From an uncultured Clostridia bacterium (GTDB lineage: Bacteria > Bacillota > Clostridia > Christensenellales > Borkfalkiaceae), in contig CANQTD010000018.1 of the NCBI GenBank assembly GCA_947626685.1, positions 1-38,276 of the forward strand: DNA of 38,276 nt, in the 5' to 3' direction. The notes below the pieces were generated by a model. The model saw only the letters and a program-made list of their open reading frames with translations. It was not told where the DNA came from and made no database searches. Made by a program: the position numbers and the translations under genes. Of this stretch, positions 25,364-32,467 are shown piece after piece. Numbering within the stretch: position 1 is the first letter of the stretch; each line of letters starts with the position of its first letter.

Positions 25364-26776
25364 ATGAAAAAGACAAAGATCGTTTGCACGCTCGGGCCCA
25401 GCTCCGAGACGAAAGAAGTGATCGCCGCAATGGCGGACGCGGGCATGAACGTCGCCCGCATCAACTTCTCGCACGGCACCCATGAGGAGCATGCGAAGAA
25501 GATCGCGCTCATCAAGGAAGTGCGCGCCGAAAAGAATATCCCTCTCCCCATCCTGCTCGATACGAAGGGCCCCGAGTTCCGCATCCGCACTTTCAAAGAG
25601 GGCAAGATCTTCCTCCGCGAGGGGGACCGCTTCACGTTCACGACGGAGGAGATCGAGGGGGACGAAACGCGCGTTTCCGTCTCCTATAAGAACATTTGCA
25701 AGGACATGGTCCCCGGCGACAGGATCCTTCTCAACAACGGGCTCATGGTGTTCGAAGTCGAGAGCGTCTGCGAACCCGACGTCGTGTGCAAGGTCGTGAT
25801 CGGCGGCGAACTCTCCAACCGCAAGAGCATGTTCTTCCCCGAGAAACAGCTCGATCTCGTCTACCTCTCCGAGCAGGACAAGGCGGACCTTCTCTTCGGC
25901 ATCCAACATGAGGTGGACTTCGTCGCCTGCTCCTTCGTCTCCAAAGCGCAGGATCTTCTCGACGTGCGCAACTTCCTCAAAGAACACGGCGGCGGGGACA
26001 TCGACCTCATCGCGAAGATCGAGAACCGCGCGGGCGTCAACAACCTCCAGGAGATCCTCGAGGTCTCCGACGGCATCATGATCGGCCGCGGCGACATGGG
26101 CGTGGAGATCCCCTACGAGGAACTGCCCGATATTCAGAAGTCCATCATCAGCGCGTGCCGTATCGCGGGCAAGCGGTGCATCACGGCGACGGAGATGCTC
26201 GAAAGCATGATCCACCAGCCCCGCCCCACCCGTGCAGAGATCTCCGACGTCGCAAACGCGGTGTACGACGGGTCGAGCGCGATCATGCTCTCGGGGGAGA
26301 CCGCCGCGGGCGAGTACCCCGTGCAGGCGGTCGCGGCGATGGCCAAGATCGCCGTGCAGGCGGAGACGAAAGTGCACTATATCCAATACGTCGAGGATAA
26401 GGATTACCTCATCCGCGGGCTCTCGGACGCCCTCTCCCATTCCGCCTGTCTGCTCGCGCACGACGTCAAGGCGAAGGCGATCGTGGTCTGCACGCGCACG
26501 GGTGGAACGGCGAAGATGGTCTCCCGCTTCCGCCCCAATATCGACATCATCGGCATGACGACGGACGAAAAGAGCTACCGCAAGCTCGCGCTCTCGTGGG
26601 GCGTTTTGCCCGTCCTCTCCGAGGAGTACTTCTCGGTGGACGTCCTGTTCCACTTCGCAAAGCGCGCCGCCGTCGGGAGCGGGCTCGTGAAGAAGGGCGA
26701 CGTCATCGTCATTACGGGCGGAACGCCCAACGGCAAGAGCGGAAATTCCTCCCTCATCAACCTCGAAACGATCTGA
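25364..26776 (+). CDS. pyk: Pyruvate kinase
   Basis: Last step of glycolysis: phosphoenolpyruvate plus ADP to pyruvate plus ATP. The protein has 470 residues. It starts with KKTKIVCTLGPSS and NVARINFSHG; ILLDTKGPEFR follows; the B domain lies at about 70-170. The active site has KIENRAGV and IGRGDMGVEIP, then TEMLESMI, SGETAAGEYP and a C-terminal allosteric domain with VCTRTGGTAKM. It lacks the extra C-terminal PEP-utiliser-like domain of Bacillus enzymes. It is monocistronic, with its own promoter and a strong terminator. Confidence 0.97.
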   Translation: MKKTKIVCTLGPSSETKEVIAAMADAGMNVARINFSHGTHEEHAKKIALIKEVRAEKNIPLPILLDTKGPEFRIRTFKEGKIFLREGDRFTFTTEEIEGDETRVSVSYKNICKDMVPGDRILLNNGLMVFEVESVCEPDVVCKVVIGGELSNRKSMFFPEKQLDLVYLSEQDKADLLFGIQHEVDFVACSFVSKAQDLLDVRNFLKEHGGGDIDLIAKIENRAGVNNLQEILEVSDGIMIGRGDMGVEIPYEELPDIQKSIISACRIAGKRCITATEMLESMIHQPRPTRAEISDVANAVYDGSSAIMLSGETAAGEYPVQAVAAMAKIAVQAETKVHYIQYVEDKDYLIRGLSDALSHSACLLAHDVKAKAIVVCTRTGGTAKMVSRFRPNIDIIGMTTDEKSYRKLALSWGVLPVLSEEYFSVDVLFHFAKRAAVGSGLVKKGDVIVITGGTPNGKSGNSSLINLETI

Positions 26777-26785
26777 GAAAAACGG

Positions 26786-26824
26786 AAACGCCGCCGTGCA
26801 CGATGCGTGCACGGCGGCGTTTCT
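26786..26824. terminator. Terminator between convergent pyk and the RpiR gene
   Basis: A perfect 16-bp stem (26786-26801 with 26807-26822) with AAA on the left and TTT on the right, suited to both directions. Confidence 0.85.
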
Positions 26825-26861
26825 ATACGGAATACGGGCATACCATGTCCGAAAGAGAGGC

Positions 26862-27629
26862 TTACGGAGCGTTTGAAAACGCCTCGCGGCCGCACGGCGC
26901 GCCCTGTGCGCGGGAGAGGGCGAGAAAGATCGCGTCCGCCGTGAACTGTCCGCCGATCCGGCCCGCGCATTCCGACGTCATGAGCGCGACGTCCGCATAG
27001 CGGCGGAGCGGAGAATGTTCGCCGCAGACCGCCGCGACCACCTTCATCCCGTTCGCACGGGCGAGCACCGCGGCGTCCGCCGCCTCCCGCATGCTTCTTT
27101 CCGTCTCGAACAGCACGAGCACGTCCCCGACGCCCCGCGAGGAGAGGAGACGGTACAGCGTCAGCCCGTCCCCTTCGAAGTGGGAGGGGATCCCCATCCC
27201 GAGGAGCTGCCCGTGCAGCTCCCTTGCGGCGGAAACGAGCGCGCCGAATGCGCAGCAGCACACCGACGAAGCCCCTGCGATCAGCCGCGAAGCCGCCGCG
27301 ACGTCCACTTCGGAGAGGCTTTCCGCACAGCGTGCGATCTCCGCGCAATACTGCCTTTTGAGCGAATCCACCCACCCCATGTCCGCGTCTATCCTCGTCT
27401 CTTGCAAGATCGCCTGCCGAAATTCCCCATAGCCGTCGTATCCGAGCGCGCGGCAAAAGCGGAGCACGGTCATCGGGGCGAGGTCGAGTTTCTTCGCAAG
27501 CCCGCTGAGCGAATCGTCCGCAAAACGGTACCTGTCCCCCGCCTGAAAATAGTCGAGGAGCCGCCTCTGGCTCTTCGTCGGCCTGCTCTCCGCAAGCGCG
27601 CGCATCCGCTCCGCAACGTCCTGTTCCAT
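26862..27629 (-). CDS. RpiR/MurR-family transcriptional regulator
   Basis: A protein of 255 residues. The N-terminal RpiR helix-turn-helix (about 1-77) shows LSGLAKKLDLAPMTVLRFCR and ALGYDGYGEFRQAIL. A linker and a C-terminal SIS sugar-phosphate-binding domain follow (about 105-235; CCCAFGALVSAARELHGQLL, then VLVLFETERSMREAADAAVL). The start at 27629 is preferred because GGGGGGAGCGGAG lies just upstream; a longer in-frame start would lie inside the promoter and operator. No sugar catabolic genes are adjacent, so the ligand is unknown. A palindrome filling its promoter spacer suggests autoregulation. Confidence 0.9.
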   Translation of the reverse strand: MEQDVAERMRALAESRPTKSQRRLLDYFQAGDRYRFADDSLSGLAKKLDLAPMTVLRFCRALGYDGYGEFRQAILQETRIDADMGWVDSLKRQYCAEIARCAESLSEVDVAAASRLIAGASSVCCCAFGALVSAARELHGQLLGMGIPSHFEGDGLTLYRLLSSRGVGDVLVLFETERSMREAADAAVLARANGMKVVAAVCGEHSPLRRYADVALMTSECAGRIGGQFTADAIFLALSRAQGAPCGREAFSNAP

Positions 27630-27656
27630 CGCTCCGCTCCCCCCCTTTTGGGCACC

Positions 27657-27686
27657 ATTATAGTACGTTATTAACGTACATGTCAA
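27657..27686 (-). promoter_or_regulatory. Promoter of the RpiR gene
   Basis: On the minus strand: TTGACA (27681-27686), an 18-bp spacer, TATAAT (27657-27662). Confidence 0.85.
27663..27679. promoter_or_regulatory. Perfect palindromic operator inside the promoter spacer
   Basis: GTACGTTATTAACGTAC is a perfect 8-1-8 inverted repeat that occupies all but one base of the spacer of the RpiR promoter. A bound regulator would block RNA polymerase directly. Confidence 0.75.
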
Positions 27687-27699
27687 GTAATAACGTACT
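27686..27699. promoter_or_regulatory. Second, imperfect operator-like site
   Basis: AGTAATAACGTACT repeats the TAACGTAC half-site and lies between the divergent promoters, 6 bp from the perfect palindrome. Confidence 0.55.
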
Positions 27700-27706
27700 A
27701 TTTGCA

Positions 27707-27712
27707 TATAAT
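27707..27712 (+). promoter_or_regulatory. -10 element for the small XRE gene
   Basis: TATAAT preceded by TTTGCA; no consensus -35. Transcription would start near 27719, the first base of the proposed GTG start codon. Confidence 0.45.
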
Positions 27713-27718
27713 TTTTTT

Positions 27719-27931
27719 GTGGAGACGATCACGAAATTTCAAACAAGATTTACGGAATGCTTAAAATACGGGAACGTGGTGCAGAGCGATCTCGCGAGGG
27801 CGGTGGGCGTTTCGAAGCAGTGCATTTCCGACTATAAAGCGGGCAAGAGCATGCCCAGCCTCGACACGCTCTACCTCATCTGCAAGTATCTCGACGTCTC
27901 CTCCGACTACCTGCTCGGATTGGAGGATTGA
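27719..27931 (+). CDS. Small XRE/Cro-type helix-turn-helix regulator
   Basis: DNA-binding protein of 70 residues from the GTG at 27719 (83 from the in-frame ATG at 27680). It is one HTH_3 domain: NVVQSDLARAVGVSKQCISD, then YKAGKSMPSLDTLYLICKYL and DVSSDYLLGLED. Such single-domain proteins regulate small operons or mobile-element genes; the target is unknown. The GTG is preferred because the domain starts there and the ATG lies upstream of the only visible -10. No Shine-Dalgarno precedes the GTG, so a leaderless mRNA is possible. It is divergent from the RpiR gene and shares its operator region. Confidence 0.82.
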   Translation: METITKFQTRFTECLKYGNVVQSDLARAVGVSKQCISDYKAGKSMPSLDTLYLICKYLDVSSDYLLGLED

Positions 27932-27949
27932 GCACAAATTGTTGCACAC

Positions 27950-28198
27950 CTTTGGGGGAGGTGGGCACCGAGGCAACGCCCCCTCCGTGGGAGGGGGATT
28001 AAGGGGGTGGGGCGAACTCCAAACAATGTCAACGTAATCAAAATCGTACCCACCTACTTCGCGCTCCGCGCTCGTGCCGCGCTTAGTAGAGAATAGTGCG
28101 CGCGGGGCAGTCACTGCGTGACAGCTCCTCCTCGGGAGGAGCCGAGGACACCCCCTACCCTACCCTCCCCCCTCTGGTAAAAGGGGGGAGGCAAGACA
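27950..28198. repeat. Dispersed intergenic repeat, long composite copy
   Basis: GC-rich palindromic blocks: CGCCCCCTCCGTGGGAGGGG at 27980, AAAATCGTACCCAC at 28042, then a 36-nt block at 28108-28143 (TCACTGCGTGA hairpin plus the GCTCCTCCTCGGGAGGAGC hairpin) that recurs exactly at 36241-36276. A further C/G-rich inverted repeat follows to 28190. No coding frame is credible here. Confidence 0.7.
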
Positions 28199-28206
28199 AC
28201 AACATG

Positions 28207-28239
28207 AAAAATGCACCCTGAACGGTTCGGGGTGCATTT
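28207..28239 (-). terminator. Terminator of the radC-kinase-regulator operon
   Basis: AAATGCACCC (28209-28218) pairs with GGGTGCATTT (28230-28239). On the minus strand the stem runs into TTTTT. Confidence 0.8.
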
Positions 28240-28257
28240 CGCTTTGTTCAAAAAAAG

Positions 28258-28902
28258 TCAGTTGCTGAGCTCCGCTTTCATCTTGCTCACGGCCTCGGCG
28301 CGGGAGGACGCGCCGAGCTTTTCGTAGATCGTGGAAATGTAGTTGCGCGCCGTTCCGTCTGAGAGTTTCAGGGCGGAGGCGATCTGCTTGTTCGTGAAGC
28401 CCTCGTAGATCATGACCGCAACGCCCACCTCGCGCTCGGACAGCCCGAACCTGCGCTTGAGCTTGATCTCCCTGTCGGTGGAGACGAGACGCGCCGCGTC
28501 GGCGATGCGCCGCGCGATCTTGGTGGGGAGAATGGTGTCGCCCGCATACGCGTTCTTCACGGCGTCGATGAGGGCCGAGGCGGAGACGTCTTTCAGAAGA
28601 TACCCGCTCGCGCCGTAGTTGATGGCGTTGAGAATGTAGTCGCTGTCGTCGAAGGTCGTGAGGATGAGCACCTTCGTCTCGGGACTGCGCTTCTTGATCT
28701 GCTGCGTCGCGATGACCCCGTCCATGTTGGGCATGCGGATGTCCATCAGAACGACGTCGGGCTTCTTTTGTTCCACCTCTTGGAGGGCCTGAAACCCGTC
28801 CTGCGCGATGCCGACCACTTCGAGGTCGTCGGAGGAGGCGAGCACGCTGCGGATGCCGTCCGCGAGGATCGCCTGATCGTCTACAATAAGTACTTTGATC
28901 AT
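28258..28902 (-). CDS. NarL/LuxR-family response regulator
   Basis: Two-component response regulator of 214 residues. The receiver domain spans about 1-120, with acidic pocket VDDQ, phospho-acceptor Asp54 in VLMDIRMPNMDG, the Thr of LILTTFDDSD and the Lys of GYLLKDVSA. The C-terminal LuxR-type helix-turn-helix (about 148-210) shows LSEREVGVAVMIYEGFTNKQ and LSDGTARNYISTIYEKLGAS. It starts 4 bp after the kinase stop and is the last gene of the unit before a terminator. Its partner is certainly the adjacent kinase; target genes are not indicated. Confidence 0.95.
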   Translation of the reverse strand: MIKVLIVDDQAILADGIRSVLASSDDLEVVGIAQDGFQALQEVEQKKPDVVLMDIRMPNMDGVIATQQIKKRSPETKVLILTTFDDSDYILNAINYGASGYLLKDVSASALIDAVKNAYAGDTILPTKIARRIADAARLVSTDREIKLKRRFGLSEREVGVAVMIYEGFTNKQIASALKLSDGTARNYISTIYEKLGASSRAEAVSKMKAELSN

Positions 28903-28906
28903 ATCT

Positions 28907-30148
28907 TTACCCCTTGTTGCCGTCTTTGGGCAATGTTAAATGGATCTCGAAGCCGTTGTCGGGCTCCGTGTCGAACCAGACTTCGCCGCCGAGGGACTCC
29001 GCGCGCGTATGCATGCCCGCAAGCCCGAATCCCTCTTTGAGCTCGGAGATCTCGAGGCCCGTCCCGTTGTCGGAGAGGAGGAAGCGGACCTTGTCGCCCT
29101 CCTCTTTGAGTTCGAACCAGAATGCCGTCGCGCCGCCGTGACGCAACCCGTTGGAAATGCCCTCTTTGAGGGTGTTGAGCACGAACCGCCTCTTCGCGTC
29201 GCAGAGCTCAACGTCGTCGATATCGTAGCGGACGGTGACGCCCGTGCCGTCCGACGAGTCGTGGACGATCTCGAGGAGCAGGTCGCGGAGCGTTTTCCCC
29301 GCGCGCGTGCCCGAAAGGAGATGGACGCTCTCCCGGAGTTCTTCGAGGGCGTGCTTCGCCTGTAAGTTTGCGGCGGTGATCTTCCGCTTCGCGTCCTCGG
29401 GGTCGCTGTCGATCACGAGCCGCGCCGCCTCCGTCTGCATGATGACCGTCGTGATCGAATGACCCGCCGTGTCGTGGATGTCCTTCGCGATGCGGTGCCG
29501 CTCTTCGAGGGCGGTGACTTCCTGCAATTCGCGGTTGGCGGCCTTCAACTTCTCGTTGACGGCGTTGAGGTCCTCGATCATGCCCGTGATCTCCTTGTTC
29601 TTGCGGTAGATCTGGATCGCAAAGTTGAGGATGACGAAGTGGAGCATGATGAGCATGATATCGTTGAGCATGCTCGCGACGAGCCCCATAACGTCGAGCA
29701 GGGCGTTGAGCTCGCCGCTCTTGATCCAATTCGAGAGCGCGAACGTCACGAGAAAGAGCGCGATGCACGAGGCCCCCATGATGAGGTTGCTCGACAGTTT
29801 TTCCTGCCTCAGGTAGAAATCGGAGAGGATGACGATGTACAAGAGAGAGATGAACACGCCGTCCGAAAACATGGTGACGAGCAGCAGGCAGACGACGTCG
29901 AGCACATAGCAGACGATCTGCGCGGGAAGCGACTTCACGCCCCAGAGCTTGACGGCGTTCTCCCCCGCCAAGAACAGGAGGACGGGCAGGAGCACATACC
30001 AGCAGGGGAAATCCGCAAACGACGGACGCATCCAATTGTTCGCGGCGATGAAGATCTCGGTGAGAAGGAGCAGGCAAAAAATGATGAGGCTCGAGTGGCG
30101 GAAGAGCCGGCTCAGCGAGTTCTTCGAAAAAATTTCTTTGATCTTCAA
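28907..30148 (-). CDS. Sensor histidine kinase, HisKA_3 type, membrane sensor
   Basis: A kinase of 413 residues from TTG at 30148. That start overlaps the radC stop as TTGA and has GGAGGG 8 nt upstream; longer frames would sit inside radC. Residues about 18-182 hold roughly six membrane helices with short loops, like DesK-type sensors. A coiled coil (about 185-215) leads into the HisKA_3 box with His225 in RIAKDIHDTAGHS. The ATPase domain shows the N box LKEGISNGLRHG, the DNGTG loop and GFGLAGM. With few extracellular residues it probably senses the membrane or an intramembrane signal; that is inference. Confidence 0.93.
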   Translation of the reverse strand: MKIKEIFSKNSLSRLFRHSSLIIFCLLLLTEIFIAANNWMRPSFADFPCWYVLLPVLLFLAGENAVKLWGVKSLPAQIVCYVLDVVCLLLVTMFSDGVFISLLYIVILSDFYLRQEKLSSNLIMGASCIALFLVTFALSNWIKSGELNALLDVMGLVASMLNDIMLIMLHFVILNFAIQIYRKNKEITGMIEDLNAVNEKLKAANRELQEVTALEERHRIAKDIHDTAGHSITTVIMQTEAARLVIDSDPEDAKRKITAANLQAKHALEELRESVHLLSGTRAGKTLRDLLLEIVHDSSDGTGVTVRYDIDDVELCDAKRRFVLNTLKEGISNGLRHGGATAFWFELKEEGDKVRFLLSDNGTGLEISELKEGFGLAGMHTRAESLGGEVWFDTEPDNGFEIHLTLPKDGNKG

Positions 30149-30852
30149 TCGAGGTTCCCTCCGACGATATGGGTTATGTTGTATTTCTCGCGGAATTCCT
30201 CTATGCGCCCCTCGCGGAAATAGCTGTACGTTCCGTCCCGCCCGACGATGATATGGTCGACAAGGCGCGTACCCGTCGCCGAGCACAGGACGGTGAGCTG
30301 CGCGGTGAACGAATCGTCCTCCGGCGAGGGCTTGCTCGTGCTCCCGGGGTGGTTGTGCGCAACGACGATGCCCGCCGCTCTCTGCGCCATGATCACGCGC
30401 GAGACCTCTTCGGGGAATACCATGACCGAATCCGACCTGAGCTCCGTGAACCTTTTCCGAAAAGTGATCATGTTCATGCCGTCCACGAAATAGAATTCGA
30501 GATACTCGTAGGGAAGGCGTTCGAAATGTTTGGATAGGTACTCCGCGAGCGAATTGATCCCCGAGAAATGGGTAGAAGTGTTCTCCGAGACCCTGCGGAC
30601 GAGGGCGGAAACGCTCGCGAGCAGGGAAGCCGTGTATTCGCCCACCCCATCTACGGAAAGAAGCTGTTCCTTGCTCGCCGAAAGCACCCCGCCGAGCGAC
30701 CCGAACGACCAGATGAGCTGGTGGGCGAGCGGGTTGGTATCCCGCCTCGGGATGGCAAAATAGAGCAATGCCTCTAAAAGTTCGTGATCCTGCATCCCTT
30801 TCGGATCGGTGCGCAGACGCTCCATCATGCGTTTCCTGTGACCTTCGTGCAT
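30145..30852 (-). CDS. radC: RadC-family JAB1/MPN-domain protein
   Basis: A protein of 235 residues. The N-terminal part has a helix-hairpin-helix region (LLSVDGVGEYTASLLA, about 65-82). The C-terminal MPN+ domain carries the metal motif VVAHNHPGSTSKPSPEDD (His-x-His and a downstream Asp) plus LVDHIIVGRDG. Despite its name, the family's role in DNA repair is not supported in Streptococcus; an enzymatic deubiquitinase-like or nuclease role is still open. The ATG follows GAGGAAGG. Its stop overlaps the kinase start by 4 bp, an unusual operon partner. Confidence 0.93.
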   Translation of the reverse strand: MHEGHRKRMMERLRTDPKGMQDHELLEALLYFAIPRRDTNPLAHQLIWSFGSLGGVLSASKEQLLSVDGVGEYTASLLASVSALVRRVSENTSTHFSGINSLAEYLSKHFERLPYEYLEFYFVDGMNMITFRKRFTELRSDSVMVFPEEVSRVIMAQRAAGIVVAHNHPGSTSKPSPEDDSFTAQLTVLCSATGTRLVDHIIVGRDGTYSYFREGRIEEFREKYNITHIVGGNLD

Positions 30853-30959
30853 TTTTCCTTCCTCTTTTTATCGAGCATCACATTTCTTCCGTGAATTTTC
30901 ACAGAATCATCATGTGAAGTGTTAGAAATTTACCTTTATGCGAGCGGACGGCGTTTTCG

Positions 30960-30989
30960 TTGACAAAGACAGCCGTGTTTTGTTACAAT
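30960..30989 (+). promoter_or_regulatory. Promoter of the M20 dipeptidase gene
   Basis: TTGACA (30960-30965), an 18-bp spacer, TGT-TACAAT (30984-30989). It predicts a leader of about 86 nt. The region 30853-30959 between divergent genes otherwise shows only AT-rich sequence upstream of radC. Confidence 0.8.
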
Positions 30990-31081
30990 GGCCTTACATC
31001 CTGATGGACAAGTTGGTACATCGGTGGGATTCGCATGAGCGTGCGTCGGGATAGAATACAAGGGAGAAACTATACCGTATC

Positions 31082-32353
31082 GTGAAAGAATATCTTGCAA
31101 ACACCGTGAGGAGCATATCCGAGAGCATCCGCTTCGATTCGTCACTGCAAAAGCATACGCATGATGCCCCTTTCGGACATGGGTGCCTCGGATGCCTTCA
31201 ACACTTCCTCTCGCTCGCCGAGGGAATGGGCTTCGAGACGCATAATTACGACGGCTATGCGGGCGACGTCATCTATGGGGACGGGCCCGAGGAATTTGCG
31301 ATCTTGTGCCATCTCGACGTCGTTCCCGCGGGGTCGGGCTGGACGAAAGACCCCTTCGGCGGTCTCGTCGAGGACGGGAAGATCTGGGGACGGGGCGCCG
31401 TCGACGACAAGGGCCCTGCGATCTGCTGCCTGTATGCGCTCAAAGCGCTCAAAGACGAGGGCTTTGTTCCCTCCAAGCGCATCAAGCTCATCGTCGGCTG
31501 CAACGAGGAATCGGGCTGGGCGTGCATCGAACATTACAAAGAAGTCGCCTCCATGCCCGAAACGGGCTTCTCGCCCGACGCGGATTTCCCCGTGATCTAT
31601 GCGGAGAAGGGGATCCTGCATGTGCGGCTCCACTTCCGCATGGAGAGGGCGCCTTTCCTCTTCCTCGAAGGCGGGTCGAGCACGAACATGGTCTGCGACT
31701 ACTGCGAGGCGACCCCGCGTTCGCTCACCGTGACGAAGGCGCGCGCCCTCGGCATCGACATTTCGGGAAAGAAGATCTGTTCCCGCGGCAAGAGCGCGCA
31801 CGGCTCGACGCCCGAAAAGGGCGAAAACGCCATCCTCCCCATCCTGCGCTTCTTCGAAGAGAAGAGCGACGTGGTGCGCTATGCCATCGCCTGCGTGTTC
31901 GACGACATGTACGGCCTCAAACAGATGAAGGATGAAACGGGCAGCCTCACCCTCTCGCCGAATGTGATCAAGTACCGCAAAAAGGACTTGCAGATCTTGT
32001 GCGACATCCGTTATCCCGCCACCATGTCCGTGGACAGCGTGCACGCGGTGCTGAAAAAGTTCGGCGTTCCGTATGAGACCATCCACCATCAGGCTCCCCT
32101 TCTGTGCGACCGCCGCAGCCCCCTCATCACCACCCTGCTCGGGGTCTATGAGGAGTGCACGGGCAGGTACGCGGAGCCCGTCGCCATCGGCGGAGGAACG
32201 TATGCGCGCGCACTCAAATGCGGCGTCGGGTTCGGGCCCGAGATGCCGGGCGATCCCCCTCTCGTCCACCAGGCGAACGAATATATCTCGATCGAGCGCG
32301 TCGAGCTCCTCCTCAACATGTACAAGAAGGCGATCGAACGGCTGACGAAGTAA
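31082..32353 (+). CDS. M20-family dipeptidase (PepV/Sapep-like)
   Basis: Zinc-dependent cytoplasmic dipeptidase of 423 residues. Metal ligands: His77 and Asp79 in CHLDVVPAG, Asp108 in GRGAVDDKGP, and the catalytic Glu pair at 142-143 in GCNEESGW; PDADFPVIYAEKG follows. The lid region lies between. The DAPFG and PFGGLVEDGKIWGRGA patterns fit PepV/Sapep more than carboxypeptidase G2 or succinyl-diaminopimelate desuccinylase. The start is GTG at 31082, the only start codon after an in-frame TAG at 31052. GGGAG lies about 15 nt upstream, farther than usual. Own promoter and terminator. Likely role: final breakdown of peptides to amino acids. Confidence 0.9.
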   Translation: MKEYLANTVRSISESIRFDSSLQKHTHDAPFGHGCLGCLQHFLSLAEGMGFETHNYDGYAGDVIYGDGPEEFAILCHLDVVPAGSGWTKDPFGGLVEDGKIWGRGAVDDKGPAICCLYALKALKDEGFVPSKRIKLIVGCNEESGWACIEHYKEVASMPETGFSPDADFPVIYAEKGILHVRLHFRMERAPFLFLEGGSSTNMVCDYCEATPRSLTVTKARALGIDISGKKICSRGKSAHGSTPEKGENAILPILRFFEEKSDVVRYAIACVFDDMYGLKQMKDETGSLTLSPNVIKYRKKDLQILCDIRYPATMSVDSVHAVLKKFGVPYETIHHQAPLLCDRRSPLITTLLGVYEECTGRYAEPVAIGGGTYARALKCGVGFGPEMPGDPPLVHQANEYISIERVELLLNMYKKAIERLTK

Positions 32354-32356
32354 TCG

Positions 32357-32385
32357 TATATCCGCATCCACGATGCGGATATTTT
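32357..32385 (+). terminator. Terminator of the dipeptidase gene
   Basis: ATATCCGCAT pairs with ATGCGGATAT (32357-32366 with 32372-32381), followed by TTTT. Confidence 0.85.
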
Positions 32386-32467
32386 TCACAAATTATATCA
32401 TATCGGGCGGGCGATGTCAATCCCCTCGCCCATTTTTTTTGCGGATGGGGTCAAGAAACCTGCGCGC

